Of a stretch of 64,000 nt of DNA, positions 1-8,064 are shown one piece after another. The notes beneath the pieces are model-generated. The model was given only the letters and a program-made list of their open reading frames with translations, had not been told where the DNA came from and ran no database searches. This stretch comes from Streptomyces sp. NBC_00344 (GTDB lineage Bacteria; Actinomycetota; Actinomycetes; Streptomycetales; Streptomycetaceae): contig NZ_CP107996.1 of the NCBI RefSeq assembly GCF_036088315.1, positions 744,001 to 808,000 on the forward strand. The letters run 5' to 3'. The first letter of the stretch is position 1; each line of letters starts with the position of its first letter. The translations under genes were made by a program, and so were the position numbers.

Positions 1-65
1 AAGCCGCCCGCGACCAGGATCTTCAGTGCGGTGGGGAAGAGATCAGAGCCGTCGTCGTAGGCCAT
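1..65 (-). CDS. CvnD-type small GTPase, 5' end only
   Basis: Only the first 21 codons are present; the gene runs off the left edge. The translation begins MAYDDGSDLFPTALKILVAG, which matches the strand leading into the P-loop of the Ras/Rab-like GTPases that close Streptomyces conservon operons. The P-loop itself is outside the window. The ATG at 63-65 overlaps the end of the upstream DUF742 gene by 23 bp, so translation is probably coupled. In conservons this GTPase is thought to be the membrane-associated output partner of the kinase/roadblock/DUF742 proteins. The identification rests on context and a short N-terminus. Confidence 0.75.
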   Translation of the reverse strand, partial: MAYDDGSDLFPTALKILVAGG

Positions 66-414
66 CGAGCACTGCCTCCAGCAAAGAAATGTCGGTGGGT
101 TCTTCATCGAAGCGGGGGGCGCGCGCAGTGACCGCCCCGCAGTCCATCAGGTCGGAGAGCAGCACTTTGGTGACGACAACGGGGAGTCGCAGATGGGCCG
201 CGACCTCCGCCACCGAGGTCGGCCGCTCGCACAGTCCCCGCGCCTGGGTGTGTTCGGGACCGAGATGCCCTGGAAGCACCGTCCCGGTCGCCATCACCTG
301 GGACAGCAGGTCGAGTTCGGCTGTCGGCCGGGTGCGGCCGTTGCTCACCGCATACGGACGGATCAGCCGTCCGGCCGCCTCGTCGAGCCATGGGCTGTCC
401 TGGGGGAAGGACAC
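43..414 (-). CDS. DUF742 protein (CvnC-type)
   Basis: A 123-aa protein of the DUF742 family, the third member of the conservon set. The visible family signature is the central run with PYAVSNGRTRP, then LDLLSQVMATG, then a winged-helix-like stretch ending in HLRLPVVVTKVLLSDLMDCG. Known members behave as small DNA-binding-like adaptors in a membrane-bound GTPase complex. It starts 2 bp after the roadblock gene and overlaps the GTPase gene by 23 bp, so the four genes form one operon. Length is normal. The family is secure; the specific conservon number is not determinable. Confidence 0.9.
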   Translation of the reverse strand: MSFPQDSPWLDEAAGRLIRPYAVSNGRTRPTAELDLLSQVMATGTVLPGHLGPEHTQARGLCERPTSVAEVAAHLRLPVVVTKVLLSDLMDCGAVTARAPRFDEEPTDISLLEAVLDGLRRRL

Positions 415-416
415 GC

Positions 417-851
417 TCAGCGCCCCGTGACGCTCGTTGCGGCGGCATGCCTGCGGGGCGGTGTCACCAGATACGGCCGGACACTCTTCACCAGCATCGC
501 CATCTCGTATCCGAGCACGGCCGCGTCCGTCTCACGGCCGGCCAGTACGGCGAGGCAGGTGCCCGACCCCGCGGTCGAGACGAACAGCAGAGTGGAGTCG
601 AGTTCGACCACCACCTGCCGGACCTCACCGTTGTCGCCGAAGCGCGCCCCCGCACTGCGGCCGAGCGAGTACAGCCCGGAGGCGAGCGCCGCCATGTGGT
701 CGGCGCTGTCGGAGTCGAGACCGTGCACCGATTTCACCAGTCCGTCCGCGGAGAGCAGGACCGCGTTGCGGGTGAAAGGGACGCGCTGGACCAGGCCGCT
801 CAGCAGCCAGTCGAGATCGGACACATGTCCGGTCGGCACATCACTCGCCAT
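417..851 (-). CDS. Roadblock/LC7 domain protein (CvnB-type)
   Basis: A 144-aa roadblock/LC7 protein. The fold is recognisable from DLDWLLSGLVQRVPFTRNAV, followed by LLSADGLVKSV and the helix DHMAALASGLYSLGR, which resemble MglB-type GTPase partners. Such proteins dimerise and modulate the cognate GTPase. It lies 7 bp downstream of the sensor kinase and 2 bp upstream of the DUF742 gene. ATG at 849-851 is the first start in frame and the length is that expected for the family (about 135-145 aa). Confidence 0.92.
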   Translation of the reverse strand: MASDVPTGHVSDLDWLLSGLVQRVPFTRNAVLLSADGLVKSVHGLDSDSADHMAALASGLYSLGRSAGARFGDNGEVRQVVVELDSTLLFVSTAGSGTCLAVLAGRETDAAVLGYEMAMLVKSVRPYLVTPPRRHAAATSVTGR

Positions 852-858
852 GGTGCAT

Positions 859-2643
859 CTACTCCTTGAAGGTGTCGTCGTCAGTGTGCGGCGCGTCGTC
901 GGGCTCCCGCTCCGGCTGCGCCTCGGCGAGGCTGATGCCGCGCTGGAACGCCGCCATGAGCCCCGGGTCGTGGACCGCCGGGTGCTCGTCCTCCGCGCGC
1001 GGCGCGGGAATGTCCTTGAGCTGGGGAACCAGGTGCTCCTGGCTCCGGCGTCTCGGCAGCTCCGGACGGTGTTGCGGGGCGCGGGCCGGGCCGGGGCCGG
1101 TGGCGGACGGGCCGGCGCGGCTGATCACCCCCGTGCCGCCGTCGGGCGGGGGCCCGTGATGGGCGCCCGGGAGGGCGGCAGCCGGGTTCGGCCGCTCCCC
1201 CCGTGCCTCGCGTACGGGCAGCGGCGCGGGCGGGGGCGTGAGCGGCCCGGACAGCGCGTCCGCAGCCGCCGGGGCACCGGCAGGCTGCTGCGGCCGGCGC
1301 GAGGAGGCAGCAGGCTCCGGCCGCTGCGGTGCAGGCTGCTGCGGTGCGCGGGCGGACGCCGGGGCGGGCTGAAGCCCTGTCTGGTCCGTCCCCAGCAGCC
1401 CGGCGGGCAGTACCAGCACAGCCTGCACACCGCCGTAGATATTGCTCTGCAGCCTGACCGAGATGCCGTGCCTGCGCGCCAGGGCCGAGACGACGTACAG
1501 ACCGATCCGCCCGTCCTGGAGCAGATGGCCGACGTTGACCTGGTCGGGGTCGGCGAGCAGGGCGTTCATCCGGTTCGTCTCGGTGACCGACATGCCGAGG
1601 CCCCGGTCCTCGACCTCAACGGCGAGCCCGGAGGTGACGCGCTGGGCCCGCAGCAGCACCTGGGTGTGCGGGGCGGAGAACACGGTGGCGTTCTCGACCA
1701 GCTCGGCCAGCAGATGGATCACGTCGGCGACGGCGTGCCCGCGCAGGGTGCCGTCGATGGGCGGTACCAGCTTGACCCGCGGATACTGCTCGACCTCGGC
1801 GATCGCGGAGCGCATCACCTCGGTGAGCGTCACCGGGTTGGACCACTGACGCCGGGAGATCGCACCGCCGAGAACGGCGAGGTTCTCCGCATGCCGGCGG
1901 ATGCGGGTGGCCAGATGGTCGACGTGGAAAAGACCCTTGAGCAGTTCGGGGTCCTCTACCTGGTTCTCCAGCTCGTCGAGCAGCTGGATCTCGCGGTGTA
2001 CCAGCGACTGCAGGCGGCGGGCGAGATTGACGAAGACTTCGACCTTCTGCTCGTCGACCACGCTGCTGGAGAGCTGGGACGCCTGGACCACGGAGGCCAT
2101 GGCGACCTCCTGCGCGCGGGCGAGCTCCTGGGCGAGCAGGTCGAAGGCGTCACCCCGGGAGGAGCCGTTCGGTGCGGGTCGTCCGGCGGGCAGGGTCTCC
2201 CCGCGCCGGAGCCGGTCGACCACGGACCGCAGATCGGCCTGGCTGTGCGCGCTGGCGCGGCGCAGCACATTGCACCGGTCGAGCACCGTTCTGGCGACCC
2301 GGTCGGCGCCCAGCGCCGCGGCGGCCATCGCTGCCGCGGCGAGGGCCGCGCAAGCGGCAAGCACCCCGCGCAGCGCTGCCGAAGGATGCACTCCGGCGGA
2401 GTGGATCGTGAACACGACGGCCGCTGTGCCGCTGAGCGCCGCGACGACGGTCGGCAGTATGGCGGTACGCAGCAGCTGTGGCCGTATGCGGGCCTCGGGT
2501 GCGGGTGGTACGGATCGGGGTCGGCGGGGAGCGGACGGAGCCGGGCCGGCACCCGGCGGGGGGACGGGACGGGTGGCCGTCCGTCCGTGCCGTCCGCCTT
2601 CCGGGCGGTCCGTCCGCGCAGCGGGTGCGCGAAGATGAGACAT
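859..2643 (-). CDS. Conservon sensor histidine kinase (CvnA-type)
   Basis: A 594-aa membrane sensor with an HATPase domain, the first gene of the conservon operon. A proline/arginine-rich N-terminus is followed by two hydrophobic segments (about residues 60-80 and 90-112), a helical linker, then the ATPase domain with an N-box (LVENATVFS), a G1 box (EDRGLGM) and a G2 box (GRIGLYVVSALARRHG). The C-terminal 170 residues are low-complexity Pro/Ala/Arg and probably disordered. A canonical HisKA phospho-acceptor is not obvious; the dimerisation-like helix contains HVDHLATRIRRHAENL. The ATG at 2641-2643 has GAGG 6 nt upstream. By analogy with other conservons it should signal through the roadblock/DUF742/GTPase proteins rather than a response regulator. 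Confidence 0.9.
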   Translation of the reverse strand: MSHLRAPAARTDRPEGGRHGRTATRPVPPPGAGPAPSAPRRPRSVPPAPEARIRPQLLRTAILPTVVAALSGTAAVVFTIHSAGVHPSAALRGVLAACAALAAAAMAAAALGADRVARTVLDRCNVLRRASAHSQADLRSVVDRLRRGETLPAGRPAPNGSSRGDAFDLLAQELARAQEVAMASVVQASQLSSSVVDEQKVEVFVNLARRLQSLVHREIQLLDELENQVEDPELLKGLFHVDHLATRIRRHAENLAVLGGAISRRQWSNPVTLTEVMRSAIAEVEQYPRVKLVPPIDGTLRGHAVADVIHLLAELVENATVFSAPHTQVLLRAQRVTSGLAVEVEDRGLGMSVTETNRMNALLADPDQVNVGHLLQDGRIGLYVVSALARRHGISVRLQSNIYGGVQAVLVLPAGLLGTDQTGLQPAPASARAPQQPAPQRPEPAASSRRPQQPAGAPAAADALSGPLTPPPAPLPVREARGERPNPAAALPGAHHGPPPDGGTGVISRAGPSATGPGPARAPQHRPELPRRRSQEHLVPQLKDIPAPRAEDEHPAVHDPGLMAAFQRGISLAEAQPEREPDDAPHTDDDTFKE

Positions 2644-2890
2644 CAGCGTCCTCGGTACGTGGGATACCAGGGCTCACCGACAGGGATCCAACTCGTTGGG
2701 CGCGTCTCCCTGTTGATCAGCAGCCACTCACAGTAGTCGCCACGCCGTCACGCTCGATGCGCAGTTGCCGAACTTGCGCGCCCAGCGTCCCGCTCTGGTA
2801 TGAGAGTTCGTACGCACGCCCGAAAATTATGCCGATGTCACACGGTGGCCGACGCGTCCCCGTCCGGCGCGCCGGCCTGCGGCACCGGTC

Positions 2891-3415
2891 TCACTGCGCG
2901 GCGGCGCCGTCCCTGTGGGGGAGCTTCCACTCCGGCCGCACGAAGTGGCAGGTGTAGCCCTCCGGGTAACGCTCCAGGTAGTCCTGGTGCTCGGGCTCGG
3001 CCTCCCAGAACGGCCCGGCGGGCGCGAGCTCGGTCACCACACGCCCCGGCCACAGCCCGGACGCCTCGACGTCGGCGATGGTGTCCTTGGCGACGAGCCT
3101 CTGCTCCTCGCTCGTCCAGTAGATGCCGGACCGGTAACTGGTGCCGATGTCCCCGCCCTGGCGGTTCGGCGTGGTCGGGTCGTGAACCTGGAAGAAGAAC
3201 TCCAGGATGGTGCGGAACGTCGTCTTCTCCGGGTCGAAGATGATCTCGATCGCCTCGGCGTGCGTGCCGTGGTGGCGGTATGTCGCGTCGGGCACGTCAC
3301 CACCGGTGTAGCCGACACGCGTGGAGACCACGCCGGGGTAGCGGCGAACCAGGTCCTGCATGCCCCAGAAGCAGCCTCCGGCGAGCACCGCCCGCTCAGT
3401 CGATGTAGTCGTCAT
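2891..3415 (-). CDS. msrA: Peptide-methionine (S)-S-oxide reductase MsrA
   Basis: A 174-aa cytosolic enzyme that reduces methionine-(S)-sulfoxide in proteins or free Met. The catalytic motif GGCFWG is at residues 13-18 (nucleophile Cys15). VGYTGG, HAEAIEI and a late Cys in [11 protein letters not shown], a likely resolving residue, are also as expected for the family. I chose the ATG at 3413-3415 because GGAGG lies 12 nt upstream and the family starts here; the frame stays open for 13 further codons without a good site. It is transcribed alone, preceded by a hairpin and an AT-rich stretch. Confidence 0.96.
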   Translation of the reverse strand: MTTTSTERAVLAGGCFWGMQDLVRRYPGVVSTRVGYTGGDVPDATYRHHGTHAEAIEIIFDPEKTTFRTILEFFFQVHDPTTPNRQGGDIGTSYRSGIYWTSEEQRLVAKDTIADVEASGLWPGRVVTELAPAGPFWEAEPEHQDYLERYPEGYTCHFVRPEWKLPHRDGAAAQ

Positions 3416-3720
3416 ATCGATCTTCCGCCTCCGATCAGGTCGGCCCAGGGTCAAGCAAAATGGGCTTCGCAGCCCATAATATCAGGTGACGAGCGAAGGC
3501 CGGTTCTGGAGAACATCCGCACAGCGGTTCACCGGTGAAAACGTTCACGGTCGTGGACCGCGCGCCACTGCCGCGCGCGGAACCGGGAGATCACCGTCCC
3601 GGAAATCACCGCCCCGGAGAGCGGTGAAGCAGGCGTGGACCCGTTCGACGGCTTGGGATCCCCGCACGCTTCGCGTTGCGTGGCGAGCACCCGGCAGACG
3701 CCGGCGGCGTGCTGCCGCGC
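3416..3720. other. Gene-free interval with a hairpin ahead of msrA
   Basis: No coding signal is evident in this 305-bp interval. It contains a perfect inverted repeat, ATGGGCT/AGCCCAT with a TCGC loop (3460-3477). On the minus strand this is followed by TTTTG, so it resembles a short terminator for the upstream TetR gene or a 5' structure on the msrA mRNA. An AT-rich TATTAT element (minus strand, 3481-3476) could be a -10 box for msrA. The remainder is G/C-rich with nothing I recognise. Confidence 0.45.
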
Positions 3721-4290
3721 TCAGCGCACCAGGGGAAGGAAGATCGTGTCGACGATCTCCTCGAGGACGTGATCGGCCGCGGGTGCGAAGGTCGTGAGGA
3801 ATTCGTGGCGCAGCAGGTCGAAGGGGAGGGACTTGATGCGCCCGGTGAGGCGTTCCGGGCTGACTTCGCCGCGCTCGACGGCCCGGTCGAAGAGCGTGTC
3901 GACAGCTTCCTTGCGCCCGGTCGTGAGGGGGTCGGCCAGGTCACTGGGGCGCGTTCCGGTCGCCTGGTAGTAGGCGGCCAGATGCGCGATCATGACGGTG
4001 GCGAGCTGCACACGAGTGCCGTTGATCTCCCGCATGAGGGTGAGGACGTCCTCGCGCAGGCTTCCCGTGTCGGGAATGTCCAGGCGGGACTCCTTCAGGG
4101 TGTGGACGATGGCCGCCCGGACGAGTTCGTCGCGGTCCGACCAGCGGCGGTACAGCACGGGCGGACTGGTACCCGCCCGCTTGACGACGGCATCCATGGT
4201 GAACCTGGCGTAGCCGTGGACGGCGAGTTCTTCCCAGGCCGCATCGAGAAGAGCCTTCTCCAGTGCCGCCCCGCGGCGCCGCTCGGGCAT
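3721..4290 (-). CDS. TetR-family regulator of the adjacent MFS pump
   Basis: A 189-aa TetR protein. The N-terminal helix-turn-helix is visible as LAVHGYARFTMDAVVKRAGT followed by LYRRWSDRDELVRAA. The C-terminal ligand domain is variable and contains LPFDLLRHEFLTTFAP. It is divergent from a drug-efflux transporter with an 89-bp gap containing a palindrome, the classic layout of a repressor controlling an efflux pump and itself. ATG at 4288-4290 has no strong ribosome site. The ligand is unknown. Confidence 0.92.
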   Translation of the reverse strand: MPERRRGAALEKALLDAAWEELAVHGYARFTMDAVVKRAGTSPPVLYRRWSDRDELVRAAIVHTLKESRLDIPDTGSLREDVLTLMREINGTRVQLATVMIAHLAAYYQATGTRPSDLADPLTTGRKEAVDTLFDRAVERGEVSPERLTGRIKSLPFDLLRHEFLTTFAPAADHVLEEIVDTIFLPLVR

Positions 4291-4347
4291 CCGTACTCCC
4301 TTGGATAGATTTGCCTTTCTTATTTTAGCGCCTTACCCTGACCCTCG

Positions 4348-4369
4348 TAAGATAGACCTCTATATCTTA
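4348..4369. promoter_or_regulatory. Candidate TetR operator between regulator and MFS gene
   Basis: Inverted repeat TAAGATA-N8-TATCTTA, ending 10 bp before the GTG start of the MFS transporter. It lies in an AT-rich divergent intergenic region, so it sits where a repressor would block transporter transcription. The arms are 7 bp and perfect. Assigning it to the adjacent TetR is inference from position. Confidence 0.6.
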
Positions 4370-4379
4370 GGTGGTGTTC

Positions 4380-5891
4380 GTGAGCACTCATAACGGAACC
4401 GGACCCGCACTCGCGGCGGTTCGCTCCCCTGACTCGCCCCGGTCGTTGCGCGAGGCATGGGTGGCCCTGGCCGGACTGTCGGCAGTCTTTCTGTTCGAGA
4501 TGCTGGATAACTCGATCTTGAACGTCGCACTGCCCACGATCGGACGCGAGTTGCACGCTTCGACGCTCGCCCTGCAGTGGGTGACGGGCGCGTACGCGAT
4601 CACGTTCGGCGGGTTGATGCTGGTCTTCGGCGCGATGGCCGACCGGTTCGGCCGGCGGCGGATCATGCTCGTCGGCCTGGTACTGCTCGGCGTTGCGAGT
4701 CTGGCGACCGCTTTCGTCACCACTGCGGAGCAACTGATCGCCGTCCGCGCGGTGACGGGCGCTGCGGCGGCCATGACGACCCCAGGGTCGATGGCGCTGG
4801 CTTTCCGACTGTTCGAAGGGGACAGCCTGCGCGTCCGAGCTGCGACCCTCATCTCGACCGTGGGGCTGGTGGGTCTCGCGATCGGCCCGACGGTGGGTGG
4901 CTTCGTGCTCGCGATCGCTCCGTGGCAGACGCTGCTGCTGGTGAACGTGCCGATCGCGGTGCTCGCATTCATCGGCGTACGCACAGGAATCGCGCAGGAC
5001 GAAGCGGCTGGTCTCAACCGCGATCCGGTGGACATCCTCGGTGCGGTGCTGGGCACGGCGACGCTCGTGCCGACGCTCGTCGCGCCCACACTGTTCGTGA
5101 ACGAGGGCACCGGTTCGTGGGAACCGTGGGCGGCCACCGCTGCTGCCGCCGCGGGGGCGTTTCTCTTCCTCTTCCGCGAGCTCACAGCGCGCCATCCGCT
5201 CCTCGACCTCCAGCTCGTCGCTCGCCCCCTGGTTTCGAGCGGCCTGGCCTACAAGGCCGCGGCCGGGCTGGCGACCGCCGGCCTCGGTTACCTGGTGACA
5301 CTGCAACTCCAGCTCGACTGGGGATGGTCACCCGCGCACGCTGCCATCGGGATGCTGCCGCAGGTCGTTGTCCTCGTCGCGGGCGGTGTGTTCGTCAATC
5401 CGTTCGTGCAGCGTGTGGGTCTCGACCGGGCCGCATGGCTCAGTGCCTCAGCGGTCGTGTTCGGGCTCGCCGTCTACAGTCTGATGGGCAGCGTTGGATA
5501 CGTATGGGTGGCGATCGCACTCGTACTCGTGGCCGCCGGGATGCGCGTGGTCGGCGTTGTCGCCGGGGTCAACGTGCTCCGTGGCCTGCCGAAGAATCGG
5601 ACCACGATCGGCGCTGCGCTCACCGACACCGCCACCGAGGTCACCTCCGGCGTCGGCATCGCCGTCAGCGGCACCATTCTCGCGGGGCTGTTCACCGGCA
5701 ACATCGCTACATCGAACTGGAGTACGCAGCAGACCGCGGACTTCCACGCGGCAGTCACGGTGTCCGGCCTCGTACTCACCACTGCGGCCGCGGCGCTCGT
5801 CGGCTGGGCGATCCTGCGCACGCGGGGCGCCACGGCCGGCCGGGCGAGCACATCCGTCGCCGACGCGATCGGCACCGAGACCGGGGCATGA
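4380..5891 (+). CDS. MFS drug-efflux transporter, EmrB/QacA (DHA2) type
   Basis: A 503-aa proton-coupled multidrug exporter of the 14-helix DHA2 group. Visible marks are the first helix with LFEMLDNSILNVALPTIGRE, motif A GAMADRFGRRRIMLVG after helix 2, GPTVGGFVL in helix 5 (antiporter motif C), and a run of hydrophobic segments to the C-terminus. The GTG at 4380 is preferred over GTG 4371 because AGGTGG sits about 7 nt upstream. Codon use is looser than in the neighbours (more TTG, GCT, CGA, GTT), hinting at acquisition with its TetR. A hairpin follows the stop codon. Substrate unknown. Confidence 0.93.
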   Translation: MSTHNGTGPALAAVRSPDSPRSLREAWVALAGLSAVFLFEMLDNSILNVALPTIGRELHASTLALQWVTGAYAITFGGLMLVFGAMADRFGRRRIMLVGLVLLGVASLATAFVTTAEQLIAVRAVTGAAAAMTTPGSMALAFRLFEGDSLRVRAATLISTVGLVGLAIGPTVGGFVLAIAPWQTLLLVNVPIAVLAFIGVRTGIAQDEAAGLNRDPVDILGAVLGTATLVPTLVAPTLFVNEGTGSWEPWAATAAAAAGAFLFLFRELTARHPLLDLQLVARPLVSSGLAYKAAAGLATAGLGYLVTLQLQLDWGWSPAHAAIGMLPQVVVLVAGGVFVNPFVQRVGLDRAAWLSASAVVFGLAVYSLMGSVGYVWVAIALVLVAAGMRVVGVVAGVNVLRGLPKNRTTIGAALTDTATEVTSGVGIAVSGTILAGLFTGNIATSNWSTQQTADFHAAVTVSGLVLTTAAAALVGWAILRTRGATAGRASTSVADAIGTETGA

Positions 5892-5915
5892 TGCCGGGCT
5901 GCGGCCGCGTTCGGA

Positions 5916-5937
5916 CATGGAGCCTCGCAGCTCCATG
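5916..5937 (+). terminator. Hairpin after the MFS gene
   Basis: Perfect 8-bp inverted repeat CATGGAGC/GCTCCATG with a 6-nt loop, 24 bp after the MFS stop codon. There is no U-tract, as is common in Streptomyces terminators. Confidence 0.5.
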
Positions 5938-6076
5938 CCGGCTCGGTAGCTGCGCGGGGTCTGCCCTGCACCGCACCACCGGGCACGGACGTCGGTGCCA
6001 TGCCATTCACATCGACTGCGTTCATGCCACGGATTCAGTTCCAGCGAAGTACTGGTCGATCTCACGGGCCGGCCGG

Positions 6077-6589
6077 TCAGAAGAGCCTGGCGGACTCCTC
6101 CTCATCGGTTTCTTCCAGTTCGAGGAGCGTCTGCTTGCGCTTCAGCCCGCCCGCATAGCCGGTGAGTCTCCCGTCGCTGCCGACCACCCGGTGGCACGGC
6201 ACGATGACGGAGATCGGATTATGACCGACGGCCCGGCCCACCGACTGCGCCAGGGCCTTGTTCCCGAGGCGTTCCGCTATGGCGCCATAGGTCGTGGTCT
6301 CACCGAAGGGAATCTCGTTGAGTACGGCCCAGACCCGCTCCTGGAGCGGGTCGCCGTCGGTCGCCGTCGGCAGGTCGAACACGGTCCGCCCGCCGTCGAG
6401 ATACTCGCCGAGCTGGGCCCGCGCCCTGTCGAGGAGAGCGTCGTCCGCGACCGCGACCCTGGTGCCGAGGGACGCCTCGGACGGCATGTACCAGTGATGC
6501 GGGAAGTACAGGCCGGTGATCGCATCGCCCGAAGCCACCACCGTCACTTCGCCCAGCACTGTCACGACGACCGCATGGCGCGTATTCAT
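6077..6589 (-). CDS. ogt: Methylated-DNA--protein-cysteine methyltransferase
   Basis: A 170-aa suicide DNA-repair protein that transfers alkyl groups from O6-alkylguanine to its own cysteine. The signature IPFGETTTYGAIAERLG, then NPISVIVPCHRVVGSDG with acceptor Cys in PCHR, then LTGYAGGLKRKQTLLELE, is complete. The N-terminal domain is short and divergent, as in Ogt rather than Ada. The ATG at 6587-6589 is preferred because GGAGGGAG lies just upstream; an earlier in-frame start would add 17 unsupported residues. It is divergent from the small membrane protein at 6850. Confidence 0.95.
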   Translation of the reverse strand: MNTRHAVVVTVLGEVTVVASGDAITGLYFPHHWYMPSEASLGTRVAVADDALLDRARAQLGEYLDGGRTVFDLPTATDGDPLQERVWAVLNEIPFGETTTYGAIAERLGNKALAQSVGRAVGHNPISVIVPCHRVVGSDGRLTGYAGGLKRKQTLLELEETDEEESARLF

Positions 6590-6814
6590 GGTCCCGCTCC
6601 CTCCTTGTGCTGCGGATCCCCGGAGGGATTCCTCCGTCATTGAGCAGACGTTGTGGGGGTGCGGATTGTGAGGTCCGCAGCGGGCGCACGCACTGGACCC
6701 AGGTCGAACGCAGCCGCGGCCCGTTCGCGATGCCGCGCAGCCACCTCTCGGCCGGCCGGTGCCCCCTCCACTCCCCCGGCGAGTTCACCGGCCGGATACC
6801 TCACAGGCCTCCTG

Positions 6815-6860
6815 TTGACCATGCGGTCAACCGGCCTACTATTGACCGCATGGTCAATAG
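6815..6860 (+). promoter_or_regulatory. Double palindromic operator overlapping a leaderless promoter
   Basis: Two copies of a 16-bp palindrome lie 27 bp apart: TTGACCATGCGGTCAA (6815-6830) and its exact reverse complement TTGACCGCATGGTCAA (6842-6857), the second extending to 9-bp arms (6839-6860). The first TTGACC also reads as a -35 box and TACTAT (6837-6842) as a -10 box with 16-bp spacing, putting the transcript start at about 6850, the A of the ATG. One site therefore covers -35 and the other covers the start point and start codon. The likely ligand is the TetR encoded downstream. Confidence 0.7.
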
Positions 6861-7278
6861 TGCTGGAAGAGATGCCTTCGCGTCGGTATCGCTCGCCTCC
6901 GCATCGCTCTCGAGGGTGAAGCAGTTGGTGGCCGCCTACGTGGTGGTGGCCTTGGGCACACTGGTGACTCTGGCCGTCCTGGCAACGACAGCACCGCATC
7001 TGGCGACCGACGAGGCATGGGGCCACGCCGTGATCGTCGCCGTCTTCGCGATCGTGCTGCCCCTGCGGACGCGCGCAGCACTCAGAGGGAGCCCCTCCGG
7101 CCTTCGCGCGCTCACCGTCATTGGAGGTGTCCTGCTGGTGGTGAATCTCCTCGAGGCCGCGCTGCCTGGCACCTTCCCCGCGTGGATGCGCGCGGAGATG
7201 CTCGTCATTGCCGCAATGATGCTGACCCTTGTGATCCTGTCGGTCCGGGTTCGCCGGGACCGCCGGACAGTCGCCTGA
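6850..7278 (+). CDS. Small four-helix membrane protein of a TetR operon
   Basis: A 142-aa protein with four predicted membrane segments: about residues 20-42 (LVAAYVVVALGTLVTLAVLA), 55-72 (AVIVAVFAIVLPL), 90-108 (ALTVIGGVLLVVNLLEAAL) and 118-134 (MLVIAAMMLTLVILSV), ending in a basic tail. I do not recognise a named family. ATG 6850 is the first sensible start; it has no ribosome site and lies at the predicted transcript start, so it is probably translated from a leaderless mRNA. It is 10 bp ahead of a TetR gene, which suggests that it is the regulated partner (stress or drug-inducible membrane protein). Confidence 0.8.
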   Translation: MVNSAGRDAFASVSLASASLSRVKQLVAAYVVVALGTLVTLAVLATTAPHLATDEAWGHAVIVAVFAIVLPLRTRAALRGSPSGLRALTVIGGVLLVVNLLEAALPGTFPAWMRAEMLVIAAMMLTLVILSVRVRRDRRTVA

Positions 7279-7288
7279 GGCCGGACCG

Positions 7289-7942
7289 ATGAGCCACAGT
7301 GACCGCATGACCACTTCGTCCCCACGCACCGCGCGGTCGAGTGCACGTCGGCAGCGACTTGACGAGAAGCAGCGCCGGGCGCAAATCATGACCGCGACCC
7401 TGGAGGAACTCGCCGACCACGGCTACGGCGGCCTTTCGTTGACTCGTGTCGCCGAGCGGGCCGGCGTGTCCAAAGGCCTGATCTGGCACTACTTCGCCGA
7501 CAAGGACGACCTGATGGAGTCCACCGCCAAGACGGCGGTGACCACCATCCGCGAACGCATCGCGAACTCGCTCGACCTGACCGAGCCCGTCCCGGACATC
7601 ATCCGCGCGGCCCTGCACCGGGCCGCGGCCCTGACCCTCACCCACCGGGGAGAACTCGCCGCGCTGAACCACATCGTTCGCAATCTGCGTCACCCCGATG
7701 GCACGCCGCGCCTGACCCTCGACACCTACGAAACGACGTACCAAGCACAGGAATCACTGTTCCGACGCGGTCAGACCGAGGGAACCCTGCGTGGCTTCGA
7801 CACCCGCGTGATGGCCATCACCTACCAAGGCGCGGTCGACATGATGATCGAGTACCTCGGAACGAAGCACCCCCACATCGACCCTGACGACTACGCCGAC
7901 AGACTCGCAGACATCCTGCTCGCCGGCATCCAGCGAAGCTGA
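7289..7942 (+). CDS. TetR-family regulator, likely autoregulatory
   Basis: A 217-aa TetR protein. After a basic N-terminal tail, the helix-turn-helix is clear: LADHGYGGLSLTRVAERAGV then SKGLIWHYFADKDDLMEST. The C-terminal domain (about residues 85-215) resembles the BetI/AcrR-like TetR_C group. It is translated 10 bp after the small membrane protein and should repress the promoter at 6815-6860, controlling both genes. A downstream alternative ATG at 7307 is possible but lacks a better site. A terminator hairpin follows. Confidence 0.92.
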   Translation: MSHSDRMTTSSPRTARSSARRQRLDEKQRRAQIMTATLEELADHGYGGLSLTRVAERAGVSKGLIWHYFADKDDLMESTAKTAVTTIRERIANSLDLTEPVPDIIRAALHRAAALTLTHRGELAALNHIVRNLRHPDGTPRLTLDTYETTYQAQESLFRRGQTEGTLRGFDTRVMAITYQGAVDMMIEYLGTKHPHIDPDDYADRLADILLAGIQRS

Positions 7943-7944
7943 TT

Positions 7945-7966
7945 CCGGTGGCGCAACGCCACCCGG
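7945..7966. terminator. Hairpin between convergent TetR genes
   Basis: GGTGGCG/CGCCACC with a CAA loop (7947-7963), extendable outward, directly after the stop of the 7289 TetR gene and before the convergent TetR at 8065. It could serve both strands; no U-tract. Confidence 0.55.
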
Positions 7967-8064
7967 TCATCGAAGCTCCCTTGTCCTGGTTCCAACGGCG
8001 TGCGGACGGAGGCCCGGCAGCCGGTGAAACCGTCGTTGGGATCCAGGGGATCAGGCCCTGCACA

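Noticed and set aside
193..2736. An 847-codon open frame on the plus strand across the conservon region
   Set aside because: It is antisense to three clearly identified genes; the translation is rich in Arg/Gly/Val-Asp-His runs typical of antisense high-GC frames and has no recognisable domain.
4577..6643. A 688-codon plus-strand frame over the MFS and ogt genes
   Set aside because: It is an out-of-frame shadow of the MFS gene and antisense to ogt; its translation is Arg-rich with no protein character.
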